64,000 nt of DNA, from assembly GCA_964030475.1 (NCBI GenBank), contig CAXIPT010000025.1, positions 84,507 to 148,506 on the forward strand. The letters run 5' to 3'. This DNA is from Tethya wilhelma (Eukaryota; Porifera; Demospongiae; Tethyida; Tethyidae). Every line of letters begins with the position of its first letter. Position 1 is the stretch's first letter. Of the stretch, positions 46,401-59,713 are shown in pieces. The notes under the pieces are model-generated. The model did no database searches. It was not told the DNA's origin and worked only from the letters and a program-made list of their open reading frames with translations. The translations under genes and the position numbers were made by a program.

Positions 46401-49156
46401 GATCCCTAACTCCCACAAATGATAGAAAAGAAATCCCACCAAATGGTGGGAACACATTAGCAGTTCCCGAGGCCAACACACACGTACGCTGCATGCGGTG
46501 GAAGCTGCCAATAACAATGAGAGCAGCCGCCCCATTGTCTTCTGTCGCCAGACATCCTGACCAGGCTCTTTGTTGAGTGCTCTTTGAGGTCAAAATATTA
46601 ATTGAAACATATTTACACCCGGTATAGCTTGTTGTCGACGTGTGCCCCCCCACACACGGACAACCTGGAGAACACAAAATGCTAAAAATATCATTTTCTC
46701 GTTGAGTGATATCATTAAAGTGTGGGTCTGTTGTATGCAGCAAGGGTGAGGCTGGTAGCAATCGGCCAAACATACACATCAAATGTATTCAACTTGCAAG
46801 AGCCCACTTATGTAGCGCTACCAGAGAAACAGGCATTCTACAAGCTGAGCCAGGTTAAGAGCTGGTGATTACAGATTGTTAGCTGGATCGTGCACCAAGT
46901 GCGTGTTACCTGAAGGAGAGAGGGCCAATTAGGGAAGGGGGAGAGCGCAAGAGACAACCAATCACGATCCTCATTAAATATATTAGGCTTGGGTGTTTCC
47001 CGTCCAAATATGGCAGGGCATGTCTGTTTCAGATAAGTCATCCAGTTGGTATGTTGTTTTGTCATCTTCAAAGGCAGCTCCAATCCGGCGGACATTCCGT
47101 GTACATTTCTCTCAGCTAGACACCTCTCTATGCCCTCCAGGCTACTGCTGCAGAGAGACAGGACAGCCAGTAGTTGGGAACAGCTCCTGTTTACGAGCGT
47201 ACGAGACTGGGCCACGTCTGAGTCCACCGGGGAGGGCTGGTTGTCAGGCAAAAGGGAAAGGAAATGGGCAGCTGTGTAGAGGACTGTTAAAATGTCCGCT
47301 CTACATGTGTGTGTATGTATGTTGATTTTGTGTAACTATAATTATCATTGGTACATGGCGTAGTGTGGAACACATGCTCCAGATCTGTGGCTTACTTGAA
47401 CTGGTTCACTCTGGAGTAGGAGGGTGTGGCACTGCTGTAGCGGCGGGTCAGGAGGGAGACCGAAGAAGACAGAACGGATGCCAAGATCACCATGGCAACA
47501 GCAGAACACTCCCTCGGAAACAGAGTGCAAAGGTCATGTTGGAGACCACACAGATGGTAGTGCCACATTTGAATGGAAAAAGAACAGCGTTCTCCCTACA
47601 GCAATGACAACGCAGAGAATTGCTTCTTTGGAGAACTAGCTTAGAAATGGACAAAATATGATGTACCATAAAATTAATCTGCATAACTAGATAGTGCAAA
47701 AAAAAATAACCAAGAAAGACAATATTGTTTTACTTCAAAGAAAGGTTTTGTGTTGTTCCAGTCGTGGCTGTGTGTGTCCTGGAGGAGGCAGCTGGCCATG
47801 AGCTGACAGTGGTAAGATATGATGTCATCTCTGAGGCCATTGCAGCAGTCAGCCATGGAACTGAGCAGGTCCTCCCAGCTAGCCCGTCTAGCAGTGTGTG
47901 AGTGTGTGAGGGTGTGAGGGTGTGAGGGTGTGAGGGTATGAGAGTGTGTGTGTAGAAGAGAACATCAACTCATGATTGTTGGAAGGTCTATGACTAACTG
48001 TGTCTTGTCCATGGCGTCAGAGATGGCCAGTCGGTCCGCTTGGTGATGAAGCCATAGGAGAGAGCCCAGTACAACATACCTCACGGCCAGAGGCAGGTCT
48101 TTGGGTACAAGTGTCGTCAGCTGGACAAAGATCAAAGCATTCCTTACATTCCAAGAGCTAATTTAATATTATTACCATGGCAACATGCTCCCAACAGTGG
48201 TTCACCAGCCTCAACGCACAGTCCACTGCGACTCTCTTCAATTCTATGCACCCACTCTCCATAGCAACAGTTGCCATGACAACCAATGAATCCATCAACA
48301 GGCGAACACACTAATGGTACAATAAATGCAATCATTTGATTGGTCAATTCAAATTGCTTCGTCTTACCTTCAAAACCCCACCCCCTGAGGTCATGTGACT
48401 TTGTTGAGACAATTGTTTCTTGTCCGTCTCCAGCCAGGAGCAGTAGAGCGTGAAGAGCTGCGAGGGAAGGACAGGGGAAAGGTGACGAAGGATCTCGTTC
48501 AATGCTGGTCCCTTCTCTGTACTCTGGTGGGCGTGGCAGATCACATGACAGATGGTAAGAGTTTGAATGTTCTCCATGAACTGGTGGGTGGAGTCAGCCT
48601 GTTGAGGGTTGTGGCTTCTGGGAAGATTACGAGTCAGTTGTTCGGAAATGCATTGAACAATGTGTGAGTTAAATGCTTGTAACTGATTGGTCAGTCCAGC
48701 CTGGCGTATCACCTCAGTATAACTGAGCAACAGTTGATCCAGTTTCGTGTATAGCCTCAGGAGTCGTCCAATGGAGTGATGGAATCCTCCTGGAAAGACG
48801 TCAGCCAGATGGCTAGCACACGACCAATACGAACGGCCATCACAATCATCACTGGCAAATGGCTCACCATCGTCTGCACAGCTGTTGCTGTCTGTTGGTG
48901 ATTGGCTTACAAGAGAGAGCACAGCTTCTTGAGCTGAGCTCTGAAGGTGCTCCAAGAGGGTGGCTTGGATGGTGTCCTCGTCCATTCCTCCACCAAGGAG
49001 CAGCTGGCTCCTGAGGGAGAGGCAGGCCATGGAGACCAATGTCTCCCTCACACCAGGCAGCCTCTTCTCTCTCTCCTCAGCCTCCAAGATAAAACTGTTC
49101 AGTTGATGAAGACATCTTACAAGACCCTCCATGTCTTCCAGAGGTGGTGTTGTCAT
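43487..49156 (-). CDS. Large helical protein, perhaps KIAA0825-like
   Basis: Many-exon gene of unknown function. First ATG at 49156 (MTTPPLEDMEGLVRCLHQLN). Supported exons: 49156-about 48367 (helical, no known motif); about 48307-48175 (CVRLLMDSLVVMATVAMESG...CALRLVNHCWEHVAM); 48120-48003 (LTTLVPKDLPLAVRYVVLGSLLWLHHQADRL); about 47885-47730 (ASWEDLLSSMADCCNGLRDDIISYHCQLMASCLLQDTHSHDWN); about 47525-47400 (ASVLSSSVSLLTRRYSSATPSYSRVNQF); about 47235-46915; about 46190-46000; about 44690-44600; about 44555-44395; about 44245-43907 (ends NVDWK); and about 43655-43487 (SILGDFTLHYLGEEMLTQLLHRVRWEFQEG...). The exon pair SYHCQLMASCLLQD...W and LTRRYSSATPSY recalls, from memory, the vertebrate uncharacterised protein KIAA0825. 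That match is tentative. Some exons between 44700 and 46000 are not resolved. Confidence 0.6.
43704..43885. mobile_element. Inverted-repeat element, AGGTAAATTTG subtype
   Basis: About 180 bp, intronic in the helical-protein gene. Starts TACCGTATAGCAGGTAAATT; the right end is decayed. Related to the copies at 17386 and 62790. Confidence 0.65.
46146..46180. repeat. GTGAGGGT octamer repeat
   Basis: Short run of GTGTGAGT/GTGAGGGT units in an intron. Confidence 0.8.
47894..47942. repeat. GTGAGGGT octamer repeat
   Basis: About six copies of GTGTGAGG, intronic. Third locus of the same octamer. Confidence 0.85.
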
Positions 49157-50432
49157 GGAAACAGTTAATACCTCCTTTTTACACAGTTCGTGCACACCTC
49201 GTGAATTTCAAGCTCAAGCTCGGACACTAACTAGCCACGCCCACTTTCTTTTCTGATCGAAAGAGCGATAATTCGATCGTGCGAGCGATGGATCCATCCC
49301 ATGGAGCCGTTCTCGGTGGCTCCACACACCACAAATAGTCTATACTATGGTCGGCGCAAGTTGTGATAACATGATATCTCGTTATGGCGCTCACCACAAT
49401 AGTATTATTGCGCTATTCATTACATAGCCTAGCCGCGCTGGATGCGGTGCATGTCTACACATTTAGGTACACGCACACACATACAGACACGTACACACTG
49501 ACAGTATGTGTATGTGTGTGTGTGCGTCACTATGATAACGAGGCATGCGCCACTGGCATCCGGAGCTGCATTCCATAGTTTGGTATTAATTAATGAGACG
49601 TGAGAATAAAAGAACGATTGCGATCAATTATTGGATGTGCATTTTTAGCAGTTTGTAATGATTCGTTTCAACATTGCAAAGTGTCAAGTTGATCAACTCC
49701 GAGCAAACTCATCTTAGTCGAAGAGAAGGCCTCCTTGGTACCCCAGCACTGACAAGCACAGCTGACAAGTCTTCTTCCTCCAGTGAGTTAGCTGACTGTA
49801 TGGTGTCACCCTGTATACCACTGTGTGTGTACTAAGCTTATCTATTGTGTTGTGCGTTGTCTAGTGTTGCCGATAACTTGATTACACGAAGAAGATTGGC
49901 GCAATGAATGCGCCAACATGAATGATGCAGTGTGTGCTTTGCTTGCAGCTTGTCGGTTGAACTGCAGTAGTTTTTTGTATCGTGTGTTGTAGCAGCACAC
50001 AGCAGTACTGACTGCAATGGGTGATAATATAATACTTGTGTCTATTGAATTGATCAATAATAGAGGCTTTCACTCCATGAATGGCTAGAGTTTACTAAAC
50101 ATATCTCTCTATCAGTCATACTTCACTGTTGATTTTATACTCAGCCATTATACTGAGATGATTATGATTTGGTGAATGGCTGCTGCATAAATGCATTATA
50201 ATGTTATCGGCTATTTCTGATAGCAACAATAATTCATCTTATCATTTCTCATGACAGTTTTCCCTTGAGTCCTAACTCGCTCACCCGTCGCTGGATTGAT
50301 TTCAAAACTTCTTCTCAAGCTTCTTCGATAACATCAGATCTATTTCGTACCGGTAACAGTGCTGCAATAGTAGCTGTCTTGATCAAGTTTCTCCACCAAC
50401 TCAATCTCTGGTTTCATTTCGAAGTGGTTGCC
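49157..50432. other. Divergent intergenic region with possible ARID3 5' non-coding exon
   Basis: Spacer between the helical-protein gene and the ARID3 ATG. A plausible ARID3 5' UTR exon lies near 49640-49790; an acceptor CATGACAG at about 50249-50256 precedes the coding exon. A (CA)-rich patch is at 49469-49525. No other gene seen. Confidence 0.5.
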
Positions 50433-53400
50433 ATGCAAGTACAAGTTGCCATGAATGGTAGTAGGCCTTTCAAATCTCCCTCGCTGTCCCCCGTACCACA
50501 GTCCTCCTCAGATCTTGCCCACTCCCTCACTCGAACAGTTTACGAGATCACAACTGCAGCTGCCGAAACTGCAGAAGATAAGTTCAACCTTGGCGATGAA
50601 GCAGTCAACTATGCAGCCACACAGTATTATACAACAGTTGAACCAAGAAGCTCAGCAAGCTCACCAACAATGCAGGCGGTGAGCCCAAAAGATTCAGGAA
50701 ATTTGACACCCATTAGTTTTAGCAGTAAAGATTCCATATCATCTGAGAACTCAAGTCAGGAAGGATCGGCAGGCATTCAACAGAACATGTGTCTACCTAC
50801 TGTGTCCAGTGGGGTGGGGGGTGGGGATGATAGCGGGCACAGCGTGGTCGGACAAGGAGGAGTGAATGCTGTGAAGAATTGGACCTACGAAGACCAGTTC
50901 AAGCAGGTTAGAATTGCATGACTGATAGTGGTTAAGTATATACATGTTTTGAATACTTTATCTTTGTTTTAATAATAAGCAAATGGCTACCAAGAGGGAC
51001 TAGCTACACAGTATTGAGGTTGGTAGGCGGCGTTGTGTGTGTGGTGCTATAACAATATGGTGTATTGTCCCAGTGGCCGCTAACAGGCATGCATGATACA
51101 CATGTGCACTCAATCACATGTGTAATCGGATCTGAGCATTGAAATTAGAGTTAGCAGCGGTGTGCTGCTATGTCAATCCATCCCATCGTTGTCATGCTTT
51201 GATCAGCTAATGACTCACATTAATACAATTATTGTCATACTTTGGAATAAAAAAATGACATAATGGTATTATCATTCTCTAATGGGTGATGTATGAATAT
51301 GATTTGACCTGTCAATGTTCAATTAAGCTACTTAACTTGTTGGAAGGATAACCAAGCTATTGTTCTTTAGCCACTGCAAAGCTATCGCCTGCTTACTTCA
51401 TCTTATCAGTACAGCTCATCAACCTTATTGGTTGTCTTTTCTCACTGCAGCTCTACAACCTTTCACCAGAAAGAGAGCGCAAGGAATTCTTGGACAATCT
51501 CTTTTCCTTCATGCAAAAGAAAGGTTCGTCTCTCTCTCTGTTACAATTATATAGTAGTTATTGCAGTTAATCGTCTGCATTCTCTCGCAATTCATTGTCT
51601 TGGAAACAAAAGCTGGCCTTCCTTATTTGGATGGCCTATTGTTTCAAATCAATGTATATTCAAGTTGACACTTTCTATAATTATTCTGCATATACTTCAT
51701 TATGATTTAGAGTCCTGATATTGTCGTATAACCATCACTGCATCATGCATATCTGCAATGATATTGTAGGTACACCTATCACTAGAGTGCCTATAATGGC
51801 CAAGCAACCTCTGGATCTCTACAAGCTGTTCAAGCTAGTGGTTGAGAGAGGTGGTCTAGTGGAGGTGAGAGATGCTCTTGCATTGTGAGAAATTTAACAC
51901 ATGCACTCATAAATAAATGATTACTTAATTTAATTCAAAGTTTTGTGATGAAATTCATGCATGCAAATAGAGCTAGAGCATGCAGCCCATGCTATTGTGT
52001 GTGCATGCAAATGAAGCCTGCACACTCCACATGTAGGACCTGCAGTGCATGTGTAAAATGTAGCAGTGTCTGTTCTAGCAGTGTGTTAGGTGTAGCAGGA
52101 TCTGTTCTGAGACATACAGACATGAACTGCTAATTCTTTATAGTGGGCCAGACATGCAGTGTATAGACAGTCTGGGTTCCATATTTAACTGTAACAATAT
52201 AAACCAGTTAAAACCACATGGTATTCTACAATTCAGCACACTTGCCAGTCCATCCAGTGAGAGAGCATGTGTGATGTCTGCCTTTCAACCCACTGAGACT
52301 AGGAAGTGTGTGCTATATATCCCAGTCTTGGTTTTTGCCTGAAAAGTAATTGACTTTGTGTGACTGTCTGTTAGTTAGTTTAGTTTTGTCTCAGACTGGG
52401 GAGGATGGATAATGGCTTTGTTCTTCTGTCTCTCCAATCCTTGAATTCACATTGGATCATGGTTCTCGCACCTGAGCTTTCATATTGAATCTACACCTGC
52501 ACATTCAATCATACCTTCTGGTTTACACTTCATTTCAAAATTGAATTAGTCAACACTGAAAATTACATTGTCAATATTAATTGCCATTATATTCAGAATG
52601 AGTGAGCAATAATACTATTATTTGCCATTCAGGTGATAAAGAAGAAGGCATGGAGAAATGTGGCCAAGGAATTGAATCTTCCTGCCTCCATAACCAGCGC
52701 TGCATTTACCATGCGATCGCAGTAAGTGGCTGCACACACTCGTGGTCCTTAGTCACACATGCATGTGGTTGCCTTGGCAATGTGAAATTGTCATTTTAGA
52801 GTGAAGCCTTGATGTGTGTATTCTTAAAACAAGATACTTGCATGCATGTAAGTGTTAGTGAGATGGTTATGTGTGTGTGCCGTAGCAGCAGTAATGTGCA
52901 TGGTTTCAGATCATATTTTATTGGAGATGCATCGGGTGACACCTGACGACAATAGCAGGCATAATGTACACACAGCTTCCCTACCAGCATGTTCAATGTC
53001 ATTATGGCCTTAATCCAATTGATCCCATTAGGAAAATTTACATTGAAAATACAAACACACACTGAAACATGCACGCTTGCACACACACACACTTACATAC
53101 ACACACACACACACTCACACACACACACACACACACACACACTAACAGGTATGTAAAGTACCTTTATCCGTACGAATGTGAGGTAGCTAAGCTGTCAGAT
53201 CCCCAGGAGTTGCAGATGGCCATTGACAGCAACAAGAGGGACAGAAGACACAGTGAAACGGTCGAGTTCATCGCTCCACAGGTCAACACGGACTTAGACC
53301 AAGCCATCTCTCCTGTGACCCACAACGTCACCACAGCTCAAGGACTGCAACTGATAAGCTCACCAACAGTTGCAATACCTCAAGGTTCAATGCCCCCTTA

Positions 53401-54914
53401 TTCCGGGGGGTTTATTGTGACCCCCGGAGGAGCACATGTGGTCGGATCCCCTCAACTGTTACAGATGGCTCACCATGTCCCAGGGATACCGATAGTCCTC
53501 CCCGCCTCGGCAGCTGCACCCTACGCAGAGCACCTCAGAACAGCTTCCTCCGAAGACAGAGAGGACTCCGAGTCATTGGACAGCTCCTCCGAACCTCCTG
53601 CAAAGAAACTAGCAATCGACAGAAGTATATCAAAGGCAGTGACAATAGCAGATGGCAGATTGCCGTTCAACATTCACACTAATGCTGGTAACTTCATAAT
53701 GTCCCCCGGAGGGACTCCGGTGGTCAGACACCCTGGCACCCTGCCCACGTCAGGCGCCCCCCCGACCCAGTTCATACAGATGTCCCCCCACCCTCACATC
53801 CCAATAATGATCCCGACCCCCTCGACTTCAACTGGAACCGCCTCTAGCTCAAACATCGGTGCCAAAGAAGCTGCGTTGCTAAGGCAACAGCATAACGTAA
53901 TAGAAACTGAAGATGTTAAACACCATCGGCGAATGCTGACCGTCGTCAACGGACCGATCCCTTCGTCAGCACTCACCACAGCGGCACCTGGGGGCATGGT
54001 CTTATCACAACAGAGCTCACCAGTCGTCTCGGCCAATGAGGCATCAACTTTGGTTACCATGACAACAGCCGAAAAGAGGAGCAAAGAGGAGGAGGTTTCA
54101 CGAGAAGAGGCTGCCGCCCACCACCACCACCACCACCAGCAGCAGGTAGCAGAGGCAAGGGCCAGTGGATCTAACTCTGGGAGTCAAAAGCTTTCCTTTG
54201 CCAACATCTCAATTCAGTCAGGTGAGGTTTGATAACTGGCATGGCCATGTGAGGCAGCCTGCACTGATGAGAAGCCATGTCACTGTCCATTGAGACAAGA
54301 AGACTGTCTTCTGATGTGGCATTGGCTGGTTTCATTAAAGTATTGCTATTGTAGTGGTTCCTTTCATTGTCACACTGGAATCTATATATTAGTGATATGC
54401 TTGTGTATTAGTTTGTGAGGAATTTGGCTGCCCTTGTTGCAGCTGATGCCTGCCTCCCAGCTCTATCATGTGTCCCACTATAGAAAGTACTACATAGCTA
54501 ACTGTCACTATACTGAAAACTAGATGTTCATTACAATTATCATCTTGTTGTCTTGCATAATACCTGGCTATAATAGCACTGTTGTTGTTGACAAGGTTGT
54601 CACTAGTACTCTGATGTTCTGTGGGTTTGTTAATGTTCCCTGACAAACCATCTTCCTCTAGGAAATTAATATTTCAAGTGCTGTGTTCAATTATCAGTGT
54701 ACTTTCACTTTATATTTCCCTAAATATTCTCTCTTTTCTGGCAGCTGGTCCCAAATCAGATGTGGGTGAGCCTGATGCCTCCCTCCTTGTCACTCTGGAG
54801 CTCAACAACACTGTCTACCAGGGTGTTCTCTTTGCCAAGCCAAGCAGCAACACACCAGCAGGAGCAGTGTCCTCACTGGCTACTTCTCCAGCAGGCAGTG
54901 TGGGAAGGTCGTGA
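50433..54914 (+). CDS. ARID3: ARID3/Dead ringer-type DNA-binding protein
   Basis: Sequence-specific transcription factor with an extended ARID and a REKLES domain. Exons: 50433-50906, 51451-51523, 51770-51864, 52633-52721, 53149-54221 and 54745-54914 (TGA). The ARID spans WTYEDQFKQ, LYNLSPERERKEFLDNLFSFMQKKG, TPITRVPIMAKQPLDLYKLFKLVVERGGLVE, VIKKKAWRNVAKELNLPASITSAAFTMRSQ and YVKYLYPYECE, matching ARID3 through the C-terminal extension (LSDPQELQMAIDSNKRDRRH). A long Pro/Ser/Thr-rich region with a His run (54117-54137) follows. The last junction gives FANISIQSGAG...LLVTLELNNTVYQGVLFAKP, the beta part of REKLES. The start at 50433 is the first ATG in an open frame that extends upstream without one. 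The long spliced ARID intron (51865-52632) holds no recognisable element. Confidence 0.93.
53088..53143. repeat. (CA)n microsatellite at ARID3 acceptor
   Basis: CA-rich run ending just before the CTAACAG acceptor at 53148. Confidence 0.95.
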
Positions 54915-55984
54915 ACCTAGCTCTGTCTCTCTCTCTCTATCTCTCTCTGTGTGTGTGCCCAGCTGCACTTTTCTTTGTAGGATATGAAAACTAATTTAAT
55001 ATTAAGTTTTTCCCCATTCACACACACTGACACTCATTCACTCAGTGTTACCATCTTTTCATATTTGAGACTCTCTTTAATAACTTTTAATAACTTCATC
55101 ATCCATCTATCATAGAACTGTCACGTACACCCCTCACACACTCACACATCGTCCAGGCCATGCATGCACACATCAGTTCAGACAGACAGACTATTGTGTA
55201 CTTCACTATCGTAATTTATGACTTGTCAGTTTCGATCTGGTTTTGAGTTTTTTTTTGTCCACTGGGTTGGACGTGAAGTCAATTAATATTCTCTCTCATT
55301 ATTAATAACATAATTACTGTAGGTATCACTTCAACTGTTATTCTCTGTCTCATCTTCATTAATTAATTAATAACTAGCAATAATTCAATTGATGACACAG
55401 CTTGTTGATCCTGAACTCTGACCTTTAAAATGAAGTCCTAATGGTTACCTCGCAGTATATCAATTAACGTATGTACATTACTTAGCTACAATCAATTAGA
55501 AGTTTCAAGAAATATTTTAATCATAATTAGAATGAAATGCAGAGTATGTGCAATTGTATAGTGATTAGTTGTAGAAAAATAATATAACTGTTATAGTATT
55601 AGAAAATTTAATGAATGCAATGTACATACATGAGGTGGGCATTAATAAGAAAGTTTAAAGTTTAGTAAATTGAGACCATTTTGAATTACACTAACAAAAC
55701 TAAACACCAACACATACAAGGAGAGAATTAATGCAGTTGGTAGTCACCTTCTACAGTGAAATTTTGATCAATCGTCCATGTAGCACATCAAACGACTCCC
55801 TCTCTATGTATTTTTATGTGGTCCCAGTTCTTGAGGACATTGACATGGAGCTGCAAGGCCTTCAGGCAACCTGTATGACAAAGTCACATGGCTATCACAT
55901 GATCATATAAATGTATGCTAGAGCTACAACACAAAAAAGTATGCTGATTCAGCAAACACTACTGTACTATAAATGCTTATAGTC
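54915..55984. other. ARID3 3' region and short ankyrin-gene-like terminal exon candidate
   Basis: AT-rich 3' flank. On the minus strand, about 55871-55789 reads after an AG acceptor as CLKALQLHVNVLKNWDHIKIHREGVV-stop, a plausible last exon of a minus-strand gene; the partner may be the ankyrin-like exon near 60080-59870. Weak evidence. Confidence 0.35.
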
Positions 55985-57077
55985 TAGTCCTAGACCCTGC
56001 CTATTCCACCCGCGTGTGTGTATAAAAGTTTTGAACCTATTGAAATTCGAAACAACATGCCATTGACATTGCTGAAGCTAGAGCTTTCATCTCTGAACAA
56101 GATAATTTAGTTAAACATAGGCATGAGCTACAGAAATTGGAGTGGGGAGGGTTAGTGTGACCGTTTGACTTAAAGCACCCGATCTATTCGGCGAACATCT
56201 TTATGACTATTCTTTTCTAAAATCTTAATGTTCACTGTAAAATCTGCTTGGACACAAAAAAAGACGATTGATCTGTGTTGAAACTTATTGTGAAAATGCA
56301 ATAAGATCCATAATAAATTTTGGAGGTCAGGCTTAAGGTTACGGGCTACAGTTTGCTCATGAATATTTTAATGAGCACGCGTAGTTATTTTAGTGCGGAG
56401 CAAACCGCAACTTGTGCAAAACGGTTGGCATGATTTTTTGGCGTCAGTTTATTTCCAAAGTATTCCGCGTGTGACCGTATAAAGTGGCTCTTTTTAACCA
56501 GATTGTATGTGGGCAGGGCCAGATCTAAAAAGAAATTTGACTGCACGTTCAACGACAGAGAAACGGCAGCTTTTGTCTTCGCTTCTACTGCAGAATCAAG
56601 ACAAGAAGTAAGTTTGAGCTACTATTTTTTTCATACTATAAGAAAGAGAAGCCAACCGAATAGATCTGGCCCTGCAAAGAGTTGGAAATAAGCGTCTAAC
56701 GCTCCCATAGTTGATCTGGAACATTGCCTCTTGAAATAAACTGACGCCAAAAATTTTTGGCTACTCTTTCTGTTGGTATTTCTGAGCGTAGTAAGCCTGT
56801 TGAGGTTGTCTTTTCGCTGTTTAGGCCTGAAAGTTAAAAAGAAAATAACTGTCTAAGCTGTTGTTTAAAATTTGGCAGGAAACTGCTGCAGTAATTTGTC
56901 AAAAAGAAACTTTTTATTCTTGCTCATTAAATATTCATAACAGAATGTACCCCGTAACCTTAATTCACGTGAATCTTGACAAAGTTATATTTACATTCCA
57001 AAATTTCACTGGAAGTACACAAGTTTTTCTAGACCCCCATTTTTCGCTGGGCTGAAAAGGCAGGGTCTAGGACTTGA
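55985..57077. mobile_element. ~1.09 kb foldback element with AGTCCTAGACCCTGCCT ends
   Basis: Terminal inverted repeats AGTCCTAGACCCTGCCT (about 55986) and its complement AGGCAGGGTCTAGGACTT (about 57057). Inner pairs also match: TAAGGTTACGGG at 56332 with CCCGTAACCTTA at 56950, and TTGGCGTCAGTTTATTTC at 56438 with GAAATAAACTGACGCCAA at 56734. The whole unit is a long, imperfect inverted repeat. No transposase frame. Confidence 0.75.
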
Positions 57078-57773
57078 CTAATACCTATATTTAGCTTTAA
57101 TTGTTTCTTTTATTTACTTTTTTGCATTGAGAAAGACTATAATTGTTGTCAAGAAAATGGTCATACCTTTTAAAACTTATGTTGATTACTTAAAAACATA
57201 TTTCAATGGTTGAACAAAATTGGTTTAGTATTATGAATGGACAAAGCCAAGATGTGTTTCATGTACATGCACATGGATGTATGCATATCATCAAGAGTGT
57301 ATCAGGGAAAGTACGCAACAACATACATACAGTTTTGACTGAATGACTTTACACTGGTTTTGTGCAAGTTAAGCAGTAAGTGAGTGTCAAATGTGAATAT
57401 CGTTGTTCCTGTTTAACCAGGCTCGCCCCACATTTGTGAGTAGGTCGGCTCTGCTGGTATTTTTTGGTTCGTTGTCGTCGTATGCTCGATAATCAAAGAC
57501 TTTGGCCTTCAGCTTCGAGCTTCTAGATCATGTGCACATGATCGTCCACATGGCAGCGCTGATTGAGTGTTTGTTGACTGAAATTAAGCAGAGTGAAGTA
57601 CTACTAGCTACTCAGTGTTTGTAAGTTCTATTAGCTCAACCTGTGGATATATGAATATAGACATAGCAGATAGATTTGCTTCATTCAGTGGAGCACTATG
57701 AACATTGCCAATGAGCATCAGTGGGCTTAGCCATAGATCTAAGTCAGAAGCATAATTTTTATTATTACAAGAT
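57078..57773. other. Gene-free spacer
   Basis: AT-rich sequence with no gene or repeat that I recognise. Confidence 0.6.
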
Positions 57774-58371
57774 TAGCCTCATCCCCAGGCCCCTCCCTTC
57801 TTGAAAAATATAAGGAGGGAGAGGCACACACGTGACGCTCAAGATAGAACCGTAATAGAACTGACTTGATTGAGCGTGGGAACGTAAAATGGTTTCAGCT
57901 ATATACTATGCCCACACATGGGAAATAGTTTTGTACAAAGAGATCGGTGAACTCGAGGCTCCCAAAGCTTACAGCCAAACATCAAAAAATTGGTAAAGCT
58001 GTAGCTATGCTACTGTGTATTCTTAGTGGTGTTTGAAAGATCCAGCTACAAAGCTAAAAGCGGCAAGAAAGAGCGTGCCAGGGCCACGTGGTACGGCCAC
58101 AAAATGTTGAAAATCGACCAAAAAGCAAAATGCTTGAACAAATAATGCTGCTTTTTCACAGCTTCGGCCATTATTCTTTGTAACTAGCTCAAAATAAGGC
58201 TAAATTTAGCTGCTGTATTTGAAACTTCAATGCTCTGTAGCTCTGCAAAGGCAGCGGTTGCTCCACCTATGCTCAATTAAAAGTGACGTATTTCCTGTGA
58301 CGTCGTGTACCAGGCCCTCTCCCTCCTTAATTTTCAACTGGAGGGAGGGGCTATAGGGACGAAGCTATTAC
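57774..58371. mobile_element. ~600 bp element of the TAGCCTCG family
   Basis: Starts TAGCCTCATCCCCAGGCCCC and ends with the complement-like GGGGCTATAGGGACGAAGCTA. Each end also forms its own hairpin around CTCCCTTCTTG/AAGGAGGGAG. Longest member of this family in the window. No coding frame. Confidence 0.65.
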
Positions 58372-58657
58372 AAGTGTTAAGTAGAAATGACCCAGATTAA
58401 TTATTAGTTAGCTACTAAACACGTAGAGAATGTTCCCCAAATGAGGTCACATAGAAGCTCCACCTAAACAGGAAACACACACACCAGTGTTTCCCCCAAA
58501 GAGGGGTAGGGGGGCACTCCACCCTCCTTTCAACTACCTCCTTCCCATACAAATACATATAAAACTACTATTTTTCAGAGGATTTTAAGCAATTCTACCC
58601 ACTTCCCCCCCTCTTTACTTCTGTTCTGATATCTCAACACCCTTGTACCACACCATG

Positions 58658-58796
58658 TAGCTTATCACTAACGTGCTATTCCAACTTTTATTTGGATAAA
58701 TCTGCAAAGGAAGACAATAGTGTGTGCATAAAACATTCATGCCAGCGTGCACGTGTACAGTTCACCTTCTTGTGTGTTCTACTGACCACACCCTAA
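58658..58796. repeat. 139 bp direct repeat, copy A
   Basis: Nearly identical to 60381-60519 (GTAGCTTATCA...CTGACCACACCCTAA). A few substitutions only. Confidence 0.9.
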
Positions 58797-59057
58797 CTAA
58801 CATAGACACAAATTTTAGCCTCAGAACACTGGTGATGCAACATGTAATCGGAAGCGTTGGTATGGATATGCAAATGGAAGGGTGACTTTATATTGAGGGC
58901 TAACTTTATGGAGGTGAGAAGATCATGTTTATGTCATATTTTAAAAGCTTTTAAAGACAAGCTTCCATTCTTGACTCATGAGATATAGTTGGAACAAACA
59001 CAAGCACACACACCCACAGAAAAAACGACTACCATAACCCTAGGTATGCATTCTTAA

Positions 59058-59713
59058 CCCTCTGAACGCGGTGAGCGTATATATACGCTCAATTTCTGCG
59101 TTCGAATTTTGCGGCGACCATACATATACGCTCAATGAGTAGCTACGCCTTTCTTTTTGCATTTCTTTTATAGTAGCAGCTAGACAAACTTCATTTCATA
59201 ATGCAACTGAGCAATAGTCAAACTAACTATGGTGCAAGCAACAGTGCACCAATCTAGCTTTTCTCAGAAAAAAAGCTTCAACTTCGGCGAGGGGGTCTGA
59301 CGCACTAATATCCCTTCGCATCTAAGGCTTTTTTTCTAGTTTGCTAACCAAGCTTTCAAAAGCGATGCTATGCCTATATAGCCTAACTATCCCTGCACCT
59401 ACGCTGCAAGTTTTAAGCTTGTGCTCCAAAAGGCTGTGGAGAAAACGTTGCTCTAAAACCGATCATTGCAATCGCGACAATTGTGACTATTAGCAATTCA
59501 TTGTAAACTGCAACGCTACACCTCTACCTTTAACTTGGGTATACTACTAGTAAGTCCCTCACCTATTCGTATATAGAGTTTAAAGTTCAGTAGTAATTGC
59601 TTAGCTTGCAAAAATCGAGCTAAAACTTGTCTATTACGCAACCGCGTTTGCGCACTATTGCACATTACGCGTAGGCAGTGAAATTATTGAATTATTAGTA
59701 CACGCTCAAAGGG
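59058..59713. mobile_element. Non-autonomous piggyBac-like element
   Basis: 656 bp flanked on both sides by TTAA (59054-59057 and 59714-59717), the piggyBac target duplication. Ends CCCTCTGAACGC and GCTCAAAGGG are inverted repeats (CCCTTTGAGC on reversal). Inside is GC/AT mixed sequence with GAGCGTATATATACGCTC palindromes and no transposase frame. A decayed relative lies at about 60520-60900. Confidence 0.75.
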
